From: Gammaproteobacteria bacterium
GTDB taxonomy: Bacteria; Pseudomonadota; Gammaproteobacteria; Pseudomonadales; Azotimanducaceae
Direction: 5' to 3'
Assembly: GCA_026709365.1 (NCBI GenBank)
Contig: JAPOTD010000007.1
Location: 122,762-186,761, forward strand
Length of the DNA stretch: 64,000 bases
The position numbers were made by a program, and so were the translations under genes. Below are positions 6,709-17,088 of the stretch, piece after piece. The number at the start of each line of letters is the position of its first letter. Position 1 is the stretch's first letter. The notes under the pieces were generated by a model. That model saw nothing but the letters and a program-made list of their open reading frames with translations, was not told the DNA's origin and did not search any database.

Positions 6709-7821
6709 CTAAAACAGGTCGGCAAAGAAGCCGGTGATGGCCATAAATGCCGACAAGTGCCAAGGCAGTTGCACCAATTCCATGATGGTGCCGTCGGGGT
6801 CGTAGAACAGGATGATGCGGCTCGATGAGTCCGGCCCGGAGCAACAGGGGGTGATCTCGGAGACGAACCGCACGTCCTGCGCCCTGAGCAGGGCGACGTC
6901 CCCTTCGATGTCAGTGGTCGCGAAAGCCATGCGGTGAATGCCCATGTGGTTCACGGGAATGGGATAAGGCGGCCGGGGATCAAAAGGTTCGAGCCACTGC
7001 GTCAGTTCGATCTGCGAGCCGTCCTCCATATGGGTCATCAATGCCTCCCGGATGCGAAACGGGCGCTCAAAGCCCAACGCCCGGGCGACTGCCGCGCTGT
7101 CGGTGGCAGGCCGTTCAACCGACATCCGGTAGCCGAGCATTTCGTACCAAGCCCGGGAGCGCTCGAAGTCACTGACGTTGATGTGAACCGGCCCGAGCCC
7201 CACGATGTGCGGCGCTGGCGCATCGTTGGGGTCACCCTCAACTTCAGCCAGTTCGTAGAACGTGCCGTCCAGGTCGGTGAAAACCGCGAACCGCCTGCCG
7301 TCACTGCGTTGCACCGGTTCGGACAGGAATCTGACTCCGTTGGCGACCATGTGGGCGTGGGCGCTGTCCAAGTCGGTGGTGTGCATGACCGCCCGGACCA
7401 TGCCGAGCCGGTTTAGGGCCTCGTAGGGCGGCGAGTCGTTACGGGGAATGGTGAACTCGATGAGGTCGATCGCGCCGCCGCTGAAACCACCCAGCCCGAT
7501 CAACTCGCCATGCAGCAGATATCCGCCCGCCTCGCCGCCTTGGGCACCGTCGTACTCGGTGGGCGTGGCAATGCCCAAGGCTCTGGCCATGGCCTGGGTG
7601 TTGGCATCCGGAAAGCCGGACAGCGTTGCAAAGCCAAGGGCACCGTAGAAGGACCGCGCCGACTCGAAATCGCTCACGTTGATGTTGAAGTGAACGCGGG
7701 TCTGAACGTTCAGCTTGGGAGAAGCCTCTTGGGTCGCAGCCTGCTCGCTGGCGAGCGCAATCGGCCCGGCGAGGCAGGCCAGCCACAACAGGGCGCAGCG
7801 TTTGCGCAACGCTCCCTTCAT
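6709..7821 (-). CDS. Exported VOC-family (glyoxalase/bleomycin-resistance fold) protein with two domains
   Basis: A 370-residue protein. The ATG at 7821 starts a signal peptide (MKGALRKRCALLWLACLAG, then ALAS). An upstream open extension exists but is arginine-rich and not family-like. Two tandem VOC modules follow: VHFNINVSDFESARSFYGALGF near residue 40 with a closing DGTFYELAEVEG, and VHINVSDFERSRAWYEMLGY near 210 with DGTIMELVQLP. His and Glu residues at the module ends could bind metal. Paired VOC domains occur in dioxygenases and lyases, so the reaction cannot be named. The neighbouring genes give no functional clue. Confidence 0.8.
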   Translation of the reverse strand: MKGALRKRCALLWLACLAGPIALASEQAATQEASPKLNVQTRVHFNINVSDFESARSFYGALGFATLSGFPDANTQAMARALGIATPTEYDGAQGGEAGGYLLHGELIGLGGFSGGAIDLIEFTIPRNDSPPYEALNRLGMVRAVMHTTDLDSAHAHMVANGVRFLSEPVQRSDGRRFAVFTDLDGTFYELAEVEGDPNDAPAPHIVGLGPVHINVSDFERSRAWYEMLGYRMSVERPATDSAAVARALGFERPFRIREALMTHMEDGSQIELTQWLEPFDPRPPYPIPVNHMGIHRMAFATTDIEGDVALLRAQDVRFVSEITPCCSGPDSSSRIILFYDPDGTIMELVQLPWHLSAFMAITGFFADLF

Positions 7822-8018
7822 CTGCTCAAGCCGTGGCGCGGACTTTGGCGCATCAATTCTGGCATCCGTCGCGCGATGCGACCTGAGGCTCGCGTCTGCT
7901 TGGCTGGCATTGCCAAAACGCCCGAACCGGCCTGCGCCGAAGCGGAACTTGCGGAAGCTGACGCCGGTGCGGCCGACCATGGGCATTTCCAATTGACCTC
8001 CTATCCACTGCGCAAAAA

Positions 8019-9326
8019 CTAAAGTTCCCGCAGGAACTGCGCTTCATAGAGCGGCCAGTTGTGAACGATGCCGCTCGCAATCGCCCGCGGGCTTGCCGTG
8101 AGGGTGATGGCGCGGCCTGGTGCGTAGCGTTGGATGTACGAGCTCAAGCTGCGCGCCCGGGAGCGCCCACCACTCTTCACCTCCACCGGAATGATATCGC
8201 CGTCGCGCGTCTGATGCAGGAACTCCACCTCCCCGCGGGCCTCCGCCCAGCCGTAGGTAGGGTAGGCAACCCGCGCCCGCAGCTCGGTCTGCACGAAGTT
8301 CTCGGCCATGAAGCCCTTGTAGGCGTACTTCGGGTCGCGCTGGACAGCGTAGGGCAGGCGCAGCATGCGGCGCAGGATGCCCACGTAGAACAGAAACAAG
8401 CGGAACTGGCTTTCCTTGGCCAGATGCGGCAACGGCAGGGTCGGGCGACAGTTGATGGGATGGCACTTCCAAGCCAAACGGGCCTTGACCAGCCAATCGA
8501 TGGGACCTTGCAGGTCGAGATAGGCCCGCTTGCGCTCGACAACGCCCTTGAAGCGGAACCGCTTCACGGAACCGTCCTGGGTCGTCTGGAGTTGCCGCGG
8601 TATGTTGTGAAACAGGGTCTCGATGTGCGCGGCCTGCTGCGGACCAGCGTACTTGCCAAAGTCCCGTTCGAAGCCCGCGACCAAGTCGGTGTGAATGGCA
8701 TCCACGCGCGCGGCGCGTTCCCGAACGCTGGCGTCTTCGCGGAACCACGCCGCCACGGCCTCCGGCATCCCTCCGACGAAACAGTAGTCAAGGAAGAGGG
8801 ACCAGAGGCGCTCGTGGGCTGTCCTGCTGTCGGAACGCGACCGGAACGCGTCTAGCAGCCGCGCCTGACCGGACGCCATCAGGAACTCCTCGAAACATAG
8901 CGGAAACAGCTCAAGCTGGCGCACCTTGCCAACGGGAAAGGAGGTGAGGAGCCCGATGTTGGAGCCGGAGGCGCAGACGAACGCCTCCGGCGCACGTTCG
9001 GCGAAGTATTTCAAGGAGTCCAGCGCGGCTTGGCACTCGCCCACCTCATCCAGGAAGATGAGATCCCTTGAGAGGTCCACATCGGTGTCGAAGTGGAGCT
9101 CGATGTTGCTCACGATGGTGCTCGGCGTCAGGTCACCGGCGAACAGACGCGCAGCTTCCGGGGCGAGCCGAAAGTCGAGCGCATGGACCCTGCGAAACTC
9201 ACGGGGGCCGAACAGGTGTTGAACCAAATGGGTTTTGCCCGTTTGCCTCGCACCGTCGAGAAGCACCGGCTTGCGCGTCGGCGCCTGTTTCCAGGCGAGC
9301 AAGTCGTCATGCAGCAGGCGCTCCAC
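8019..9326 (-). CDS. AAA-family ATPase with DUF4143 domain
   Basis: An intact 435-residue protein of the ATP-binding/DUF4143 family. Walker A is [14 protein letters not shown] near residue 22, Walker [12 protein letters not shown] near 88, the sensor segment [11 protein letters not shown] near 117, and the DUF4143 part includes [13 protein letters not shown] and the nuclease-like [20 protein letters not shown] near 375. Translation starts at GTG 9326. The biological role of this family is not well defined; genes often lie in accessory islands. A perfect 12-bp inverted repeat lies upstream at 9373-9425. It is a distant paralogue of the broken ATPase at 5104-6312 and keeps the Walker B Asp-Glu that copy lacks. 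Confidence 0.85.
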   Translation of the reverse strand: MERLLHDDLLAWKQAPTRKPVLLDGARQTGKTHLVQHLFGPREFRRVHALDFRLAPEAARLFAGDLTPSTIVSNIELHFDTDVDLSRDLIFLDEVGECQAALDSLKYFAERAPEAFVCASGSNIGLLTSFPVGKVRQLELFPLCFEEFLMASGQARLLDAFRSRSDSRTAHERLWSLFLDYCFVGGMPEAVAAWFREDASVRERAARVDAIHTDLVAGFERDFGKYAGPQQAAHIETLFHNIPRQLQTTQDGSVKRFRFKGVVERKRAYLDLQGPIDWLVKARLAWKCHPINCRPTLPLPHLAKESQFRLFLFYVGILRRMLRLPYAVQRDPKYAYKGFMAENFVQTELRARVAYPTYGWAEARGEVEFLHQTRDGDIIPVEVKSGGRSRARSLSSYIQRYAPGRAITLTASPRAIASGIVHNWPLYEAQFLREL

Positions 9327-9372
9327 GTTAGCGTCCCGTTGGCCGTTCGGTTCCGGGAGCTTAGCACCTCAG

Positions 9373-9425
9373 ACTTTTATGCGCCAAAAAATGACGATTT
9401 GCAGTATTTCCATGCGCATAAAAGT
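9373..9425. promoter_or_regulatory. Perfect 12-bp inverted repeat upstream of the DUF4143 ATPase
   Basis: ACTTTTATGCGC (9373-9384) and GCGCATAAAAGT (9414-9425) are exact reverse complements with a 29-bp AT-rich spacer, 47 bp upstream of the ATPase start. It is a candidate operator or looped promoter element. A looser TTTTA/TAAAA inverted pair lies before the other DUF4143 gene near 5046-5069. Confidence 0.5.
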
Positions 9426-9438
9426 GATCAGCGCTGCC

Positions 9439-11496
<2,058 letters not shown>

Positions 11497-11703
11497 CGGC
11501 CTACCTTAGCACGGCGCATCGTCCCATTGGCCCGCCGTCGAGCCGCGAAAACCTCCTCGAAACGATCCGCAACGCCAATTCGCGGCGTTAGGCGCCAGCC
11601 AAAATCCAATGCGAATCCTCAGCCCCCAGGCCGAGGATTCGCATTTCATGATCTTTTGATGTTCAATGGCCTGTCTCTTTGGCAACGAACGGCAGGGGGT
11701 CGC
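11497..11703. other. Spacer between the DUF255 gene and rppH
   Basis: A 207-bp divergent spacer. It holds an inverted repeat, GCGAATCCTC near 11611 against GAGGATTCGC near 11632, which can form a stem-loop. An AT-richer TTTTGATGTTCAATGG stretch follows near 11653 and could carry the rppH promoter, but I cannot fix its -35 and -10. Confidence 0.4.
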
Positions 11704-12219
11704 GTGTTGGACGCGGACGGCTTCAGGCCGAACGTCGGCATTGTCGTGGCCAACAGCCGCGAGCAAGTTCTATTTGCCCGGCGCGTCGGCGGCTTTGACG
11801 CTTGGCAGTTTCCGCAGGGCGGCATCCAGGAATCGGAGACGCCGAAGGACGCGCTGTATCGGGAACTCGATGAGGAGGTGGGCCTTGATGCGGCCTGCGT
11901 CGAGATCATCGCCGAGACCCGTGGCTGGCTGCGCTACGAACTCCCGCCGCAGCTGCGCCGCCGCGGCTCACATCCCAACTTCGTCGGCCAAAAGCAGAAG
12001 TGGTTTTTGCTGCGCATGCTGGCTGATGACAGCCAGGTCGATGTCCATCGTTGCGATGAGCCGGAGTTCGACCATTGGCAGTGGGTCAGCTACTGGCATC
12101 CGATCACCAAGGTGGTCGCCTTCAAGCGCAATGTCTATCGCCAAGCGCTGGCCGAGTTGGTGCCCGCCCTCGGCGCCTTGTCGTCGGCTGCCTCGCCATC
12201 CGCAAATCGAGCGGATTAG
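11704..12219 (+). CDS. rppH: RNA pyrophosphohydrolase
   Basis: A 171-residue Nudix hydrolase that removes pyrophosphate from the 5' triphosphate end of RNA and so triggers decay. The start is GTG 11704, because [15 protein letters not shown] aligns with the MIDDDGYRPNVGI start of known RppH and a GGGGG tract lies about 4-8 nt upstream. The Nudix box [17 protein letters not shown] then DEEVGL is complete. WLRYELP and GQKQKWFLL are further family motifs. It lies 3 bp upstream of ptsP, the usual gammaproteobacterial arrangement, and the two are probably cotranscribed. Confidence 0.93.
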   Translation: MLDADGFRPNVGIVVANSREQVLFARRVGGFDAWQFPQGGIQESETPKDALYRELDEEVGLDAACVEIIAETRGWLRYELPPQLRRRGSHPNFVGQKQKWFLLRMLADDSQVDVHRCDEPEFDHWQWVSYWHPITKVVAFKRNVYRQALAELVPALGALSSAASPSANRAD

Positions 12220-12222
12220 CGC

Positions 12223-14511
12223 ATGCTCAGCCAGCTTCGGGAGATCGTTCAGGACGTAACCGCGGCGCCGACGTTTCACGAGGCCTTGGCAGTCATGGTC
12301 CGCGAGGTGCGCGCTGCCCTGGGCACCGAGGTGTGCTCGGTTTACTTGCGGATTCCCGGCCGCAGCCAGTACCTGTTTGCCGCCAACGAGGGCCTTAACC
12401 CGGATGCGGTGGGCCGGGCCACCATTGAGGCGGGCATCGGCTTGGTGGGCCTCGTCGGTGAGCGGGCGGAGCCCGTGAACCTAGAGGCCGCCAGCGAGCA
12501 TCCGCGCTACTTCCACATGCCTGAAACGGGCGAGGAGCCCTTCAACGCCTTCCTTGGCGCACCGATCATCCATCACCGCGAAGTGCTGGGCGTGCTGGTG
12601 GTCCAGCAGCGCGAAAGGCGCCGTTTTGATGAGGACGAGGAGGCCATCCTCGTCACCCTGTCCGCCCAATTGGCCGCCGTGGTCGCCCACGCCGAGGCGG
12701 TTGGGGACATGGCCAAGCTGGTCAACGCCAACGACGACCGCGACGACCTTAAGTTTCAAGGCATCGCCGGCTCGCCGGGCGTTGCGCTGGGCGTTGCAAC
12801 GGTGGTGTATCCGGCCGTAAGCCTCGACGGGGTGCCCGATAAGGAGGCCGAGAACGTCACCGTCGAGCTGATGGTCTTCGACCGCGCCGTGGAGTCGGTG
12901 CGCAACGACATTCGCCGCATCAGCGAGCAGTTCGCGCAGAGCCTGCCGCGGGAGGAGCTGGCCTTGTTCGACGTCTATCTGCACATGCTCGACGACGACG
13001 CCATCACTGGCGATGTGCGCCAGCGAATTCACCGGGGCGAGTGGGCGCAGGGCGCGTTGAAGAACGTCATCCGCGAGCACTTGGGCCGTTTCAAGCGCAT
13101 GGAGGACGCCTACCTGCGCGAGCGCGCCACCGACGTCGAGGACTTGGGGCTGCGGGTGCTTGCCTACTTGCAGGACATCCGCACCCACAAGACGCATTTC
13201 CCGCCGGACACCATACTGGTTGGCGAGGAGATCACCCCCAGCATGCTCACCAACGTGCCCGCCGAGCGCCTCAAGGGCGTGGTTTCCAAACGCGGCGCGG
13301 TCAACTCCCACGTCGCCATCCTGGCGCGCGCCTTGGACATTCCGGCGGTAATGGGCGTGGTTGAGCTGCCCATCCATGAGCTGGACGGGCAACCGCTCAT
13401 CGTCGATGGCCATTATGGCGAGTTGTACGCCAACCCATCGGCCAAGCTCACTACCGACTACCAAGCGGTGCTCGCCGAGGATCAGGAGTTTGCCGAGGAG
13501 CTAAGCGAGCTGCGCGGCCTGCCCTGCGTCACCCTTGACGGGCACCGGGTGCTGCTGTGGGTGAACATCGGCCTGACGCGGGACATCTCCCGCTCCCTGG
13601 ACCGGGGCGCGGAGGGCATCGGCCTGTTCCGCACCGAAGTGCCCTTCATGGCCCAGGAACGCTTCCCGACCGAGGAGGAGCAGCGGCGGCTGTATCGAAC
13701 CCACATGGAGGCGTTCGAGCCGCGTCCGGTGACGATGCGCACCTTGGACATTGGCGGCGACAAGGCGCTGCCGTACTTTCCCATCACCGAGGACAACCCC
13801 TTTTTGGGCTGGCGCGGCATTCGCGTCACCTTGGACCATCCGGAAATCTTCCTGGCCCAAGCGCGCGCCATGCTCAAAGCCAACTCAGGCCTCAAGGGCG
13901 TGCTGCGCATGATGCTGCCGATGGTGTCGAGCATTTCCGAGGTGGAGGAGGCGCAGCGGCTGGTCAGCCAAGCCCATCGCGAAGTGGCGGAGGAGGGCTT
14001 CGAGGTCAAGGATCCGCTCATCGGCGTGATGGTGGAAGTGCCCTCCGCCGTGTATCAAGCGCGGGAGTTGGCGCGGCGGGTGGACTTTCTGGCCGTCGGC
14101 TCCAACGACCTCACGCAGTACATGCTGGCGGTGGACCGCAACAACACCCGAGTCGCCGACTTGTACCGCGACTTTCATCCCGCCGTGCTGCGGGCGTTGC
14201 GCGAGGTTGCCCGCAACGCCCAAGCCGAGCGCAAGGACATCGGCATCTGCGGCGAACTGGCCGGCACCCCGATAGGCGCGGTGCTGCTGATGGCCATGGG
14301 CTACCAGGTGCTGTCGATGAACGCCACCAACCTGCCCAAGGTGAAGTGGCTGCTGCGCAACATCAAGCGCACCGACGCCCGGCGCATGCTGGCGCGGGTG
14401 CTCAAGATGGAGCGCGCCGAGGAGATCCGCCATTACATGGAGGGCCAATTGATCGATGCCGGGCTGGGGCGTTTGGTGCCCAGCCACCACGAACCGGCCT
14501 GCGCGACCTGA
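12223..14511 (+). CDS. ptsP: Phosphoenolpyruvate-protein phosphotransferase PtsP (EI-Ntr)
   Basis: A 762-residue enzyme I of the nitrogen PTS. An N-terminal GAF domain (about residues 1-160) senses metabolites, and the PEP-utilising enzyme follows. The phosphorylated histidine is His363 in RGAVNSHVAILARAL. The PEP-binding barrel has GIGLFRTEVPFM near 470 and the late IGICGELAGTP with the catalytic Cys near 680. It takes phosphate from PEP and passes it to NPr and EIIA-Ntr, which are not in this window. It directly follows rppH. Confidence 0.95.
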   Translation: MLSQLREIVQDVTAAPTFHEALAVMVREVRAALGTEVCSVYLRIPGRSQYLFAANEGLNPDAVGRATIEAGIGLVGLVGERAEPVNLEAASEHPRYFHMPETGEEPFNAFLGAPIIHHREVLGVLVVQQRERRRFDEDEEAILVTLSAQLAAVVAHAEAVGDMAKLVNANDDRDDLKFQGIAGSPGVALGVATVVYPAVSLDGVPDKEAENVTVELMVFDRAVESVRNDIRRISEQFAQSLPREELALFDVYLHMLDDDAITGDVRQRIHRGEWAQGALKNVIREHLGRFKRMEDAYLRERATDVEDLGLRVLAYLQDIRTHKTHFPPDTILVGEEITPSMLTNVPAERLKGVVSKRGAVNSHVAILARALDIPAVMGVVELPIHELDGQPLIVDGHYGELYANPSAKLTTDYQAVLAEDQEFAEELSELRGLPCVTLDGHRVLLWVNIGLTRDISRSLDRGAEGIGLFRTEVPFMAQERFPTEEEQRRLYRTHMEAFEPRPVTMRTLDIGGDKALPYFPITEDNPFLGWRGIRVTLDHPEIFLAQARAMLKANSGLKGVLRMMLPMVSSISEVEEAQRLVSQAHREVAEEGFEVKDPLIGVMVEVPSAVYQARELARRVDFLAVGSNDLTQYMLAVDRNNTRVADLYRDFHPAVLRALREVARNAQAERKDIGICGELAGTPIGAVLLMAMGYQVLSMNATNLPKVKWLLRNIKRTDARRMLARVLKMERAEEIRHYMEGQLIDAGLGRLVPSHHEPACAT

Positions 14512-14546
14512 CGCTCGCACGGGAACCGAGGGGACGAATTGACCAT

Positions 14547-14755
14547 GATGCCCATAAACCAGCTTCAGCCAACGAAGTTTGGCGGCGTCCCCGGTTCATT
14601 TCGAGGGCGGGACGCCCTCCGTGGGTCGTTGCCCGAACCCAGCGGATTCCCGGAGCGAGATAAGGGCGTCCCGCCCTCGATTGGAAATCCGCAGGGACAA
14701 CGCAGTGGGTTTGCACACCCACTTGAGTGTCGGCTGAAGCATGTTTACAGGCATG
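14547..14755 (+). repeat. MITE-like palindromic element, copy A
   Basis: About 208 bp bounded by imperfect terminal inverted repeats of about 23 bp: left TGCCCATAAA...GCTTCAGCC, right GGCTGAAGC...TTTACAGGCA. An inner inverted repeat pairs 14602-14618 with 14663-14679 exactly (CGAGGGCGGGACGCCCT). A second copy lies inverted at 49749-49953 and aligns along its whole length with scattered mismatches. It has no transposase. The 14512-14831 interval contains nothing else except a possible promoter at its right edge. Confidence 0.8.
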
Positions 14756-14783
14756 TTGACCATTTGCGCGAGCGGGGAATAAC
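14756..14783 (+). promoter_or_regulatory. Possible sigma70 promoter for the Rieske ferredoxin
   Basis: TTGACC (14756-14761) and AATAAC (14778-14783) with a 16-bp spacer, about 50 bp before the ferredoxin start. The -35 box begins exactly at the right end of MITE-like copy A. The -10 is weak, so this is a tentative call. Confidence 0.3.
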
Positions 14784-14831
14784 GGGAACTCGGTGCTGTA
14801 TTACGCGGTCGGATAAACGTCCCGCGCACTG

Positions 14832-15155
14832 ATGCACGACTATCGAACCATCGCTCAAGTCGCCGACGTTCCAACCAACGGCAGCAAGCTCGTCGTGCTC
14901 GATGGGCGGGAGCTGCTGGTTTGCAACTCGCGGGACGCAATTCACGTCGTTGAGAACCGCTGTTCGCATCAAGACCAGCCGCTCGACAGCGGCCGGGTGC
15001 GCAACGGCTACATCCTCTGTCCCGTGCATGGCATGCGCTTCAGGCTGGACAGCGGCGAGGCCTTGGGCACGCTCACCCGCGTTCCGCTTTGCGTGTTCGA
15101 CAGCCGGGTGCTTGACGGAGAGGTTCAAGTTCGCTTGGATGCGCCAGCCAGCTAG
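14832..15155 (+). CDS. Rieske [2Fe-2S] ferredoxin
   Basis: A 107-residue soluble Rieske protein. The cluster ligands are clear: RCSHQDQPL (Cys-X-His) near residue 43 and CPVHGMRFRL (Cys-X2-His) near 64. The fold resembles ferredoxins of aromatic-ring dioxygenases and the NirD subunit. Such proteins carry electrons from a reductase to an oxygenase. Its stop overlaps by 4 bp, tail to tail, the stop of the Rieske oxygenase on the other strand, so the two are not in one operon even though they may work together. No reductase gene is nearby. Confidence 0.88.
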   Translation: MHDYRTIAQVADVPTNGSKLVVLDGRELLVCNSRDAIHVVENRCSHQDQPLDSGRVRNGYILCPVHGMRFRLDSGEALGTLTRVPLCVFDSRVLDGEVQVRLDAPAS

Positions 15156-16534
15156 CCTTCCAAATAGTCCCGCACGCGCTTGTGCACGTGGCGCACCCGA
15201 ACCTCCTGGTAGTTGCCCAGCGTCTGGGCGCCGCGCGCGCAGGCTTTGAAGCCGCGTGTTTGGGCCGCCATGTTGTCCGTGTCCTGGTCATAGACCGCGC
15301 CCAGCCAGCCCAAACCTTCGGCGGCGGTGTAGCTTTCCTCGATGCCCAGGCGCAGCGGCTCCGGCGGCGGGGGCGCTTCCCTCTCCGGATGCTTCGGGCG
15401 CAGCACGAGGAGATCGAACGTGCAGTAGTCCGGATCGTTGGGGTCCGGGCGAAATCGATAGACCATGGGCAGTGACAGCCCCGGAAAGACGAACAGGTTC
15501 GGAAACAGGAAGTATTCAATGGAATCAAGCGTTTGGGCCGTTGAGTAGTTGGAGAAGTCTTGGTCGTACAGCGCGCCGAGCTGCTGCTGCACGAACTGCG
15601 CGTAGAAGTCGCGCGCGGTCATCCCCTCCGGCACTCGCGGACATTGATCGGCATCCTTCGGGCCTCGGCGACCCCACAGCCCCTCAAGCAGCTCCTGCTC
15701 GGTGTAGGGCTCGGGCCGGCGCGGGTTGGGCGCGCCGACCGTGTGGATGAAGCGGTTCACGTTGTCGCCGAACACGTCGTAGGTGGTGATGGGTTCGGAG
15801 TAGTCGGCGCCGCCGGCGTGGGTCTCCTTGACGTGGTAGGCCTCCATGAACGCTTCCTCGGCGGCCTTCCAGTTCACTGGCAGGCGCTTGCACACATGGG
15901 TTTCGATGTAGCGGTCCTCGATTCGAAAGTCCTTGAAGTGTTCCGGCAGCACGCCCAGAAACTCCTCCAATAGCGCCGCGTCGGGATCGAAGTTGATGAA
16001 GACGAACCCGCCCCAGGTGCCCACCCGCACGGCTCGCAGGCTGTGGGTGTCGGCGCTGACGTGGGGGAAGTCCCAGTCTTCCGGCACTTCGGTCAGCCTG
16101 CCGTCCAGATCGTACTCCCAGCCGTGGAAGGGGCACTTGAAGGATCGGCAGAAGCCGGAGCTCTCCGGGTCGCGCAGCGCCGTGCCGCGGTGCATGCAGG
16201 CGTTGCGGAACGCCTTGATCGCGCCGTCCTTGCTGCGCACCACGATGGCCGACAGGGAGCCTATGTCGTAAACGTGGTAGTCGCCCGGTTCCGGGATGTG
16301 CTCCTCCCTGCAGGCCATCTGCCAGACCCGCGGCCACAGCTTGTCGAATTCCGCTTGCAGGAACGCCTTGGACGTGTAGTTCGCATAGGGGATGTCATGG
16401 TCGCCCATGAACTCGTAGGAGTGCTCCAGGAACGCTGCCGGGGGTGCCGATGCGTCCCTCAGCACCGCTTCCTGGTAGGTCGGCCCCGGCGCGCGCGCTT
16501 GGCCGGGATTCATATTTGCTTCCGCCATGTCCAT
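15152..16534 (-). CDS. Aromatic-ring-hydroxylating dioxygenase, Rieske alpha subunit
   Basis: A 460-residue non-haem iron oxygenase. The Rieske centre is CMHRGTALRD near residue 112 and CPFHGWEYDLDG near 133. The catalytic domain has EAFMEAYHVKETHAG near 228, which carries the first histidines of the mononuclear iron site. The protein is alpha-only: no beta subunit gene is adjacent. The substrate cannot be named; sterol, phenylpropionate and choline/carnitine-type oxygenases share this architecture. It probably starts at ATG 16534; an in-frame ATG two codons later is equally possible. Confidence 0.88.
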   Translation of the reverse strand: MDMAEANMNPGQARAPGPTYQEAVLRDASAPPAAFLEHSYEFMGDHDIPYANYTSKAFLQAEFDKLWPRVWQMACREEHIPEPGDYHVYDIGSLSAIVVRSKDGAIKAFRNACMHRGTALRDPESSGFCRSFKCPFHGWEYDLDGRLTEVPEDWDFPHVSADTHSLRAVRVGTWGGFVFINFDPDAALLEEFLGVLPEHFKDFRIEDRYIETHVCKRLPVNWKAAEEAFMEAYHVKETHAGGADYSEPITTYDVFGDNVNRFIHTVGAPNPRRPEPYTEQELLEGLWGRRGPKDADQCPRVPEGMTARDFYAQFVQQQLGALYDQDFSNYSTAQTLDSIEYFLFPNLFVFPGLSLPMVYRFRPDPNDPDYCTFDLLVLRPKHPEREAPPPPEPLRLGIEESYTAAEGLGWLGAVYDQDTDNMAAQTRGFKACARGAQTLGNYQEVRVRHVHKRVRDYLEG

Positions 16535-16581
16535 GCCTCCACAAGACGCCGTAAAGTATCCTTGCTCAATCCGCCGCCTTC

Positions 16582-16680
16582 AAGCGCACCCGCTTTGCGG
16601 GTGCGCTTGGAGTTTCGCCGGCGCGAAGCTCCGCACATGTTGCGTGGGTCATGTCCCGATGTGTTTCAGAGGCCGCATCG
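16582..16680 (+). repeat. Hairpin-plus-palindrome repeat, copy 1
   Basis: A hairpin with 12-bp arms, AAGCGCACCCGC-TTT-GCGGGTGCGCTT (16582-16608), is followed by the palindrome-like GGAGTTTCGC-CGGC-GCGAAGCTCC (16609-16632). A tail resembling GCGTGGGTC...CCGAT...TTTCAGA then aligns with the copies at 60501 and 63504. This is the most diverged of three copies. It lies upstream of the Rieske oxygenase start. The rest of 16535-16844 holds no gene I can support. Confidence 0.65.
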
Positions 16681-16844
16681 TGCGCGAGGCTTTGGTTCGA
16701 GGAGGTTTCGCGATTTTGACTTCGAAAGATGGATGGTCGGAGCGCTCCTCGCCATCGTCGCACCGGTTGCGCGATTGGCGAAAAGCGGCCGCTCGCCAAG
16801 CCCTTGGCGGCGTCCACTGCCGCCGCGACGAGGACAAGTTGAGT

Positions 16845-16920
16845 TGGCTCCGCCTGCTGGGCTCGAACCAGCGACCCGCTGATTAACAGTCAGCTGCTCT
16901 ACCAACTGAGCTAAGGCGGA
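16845..16920 (-). tRNA. tRNA-Asn (GTT)
   Basis: On the minus strand this reads TCCGCCT at the 5' acceptor arm and AGGCGGA-G-CCA at the 3' end, so the 7-bp acceptor stem is perfect and CCA is encoded. The D arm (GCTCAGTTGGTAGAGC), the anticodon stem CTGAC/GTCAG-type pairing around CTGTTAA (anticodon GTT) and the T arm with GGTTCGAGCC are all present. It decodes AAC and AAU. Confidence 0.97.
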
Positions 16921-17088
16921 ACAGAAGGCTGGCGCCCGCCAACCGCTGGTTGCCGGGTGCCGAGGGATGGCAAGTATAGCGGTGGCCCCTTCGAATGCAA
17001 CCGGCGCGACCGTCAGGTCGCGCTGGCGCTTGCTGGAATCCGCCAGTAAATTGGCGGCTCCAGCAGCTAAGCACTAGGGGAACGAGGT

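Noticed and set aside
14596..14940. A small minus-strand gene inside MITE-like copy A
   Set aside because: It resembles a frame in copy B because both are copies of one repeat. It runs out of the element into unrelated DNA and shows no known family.
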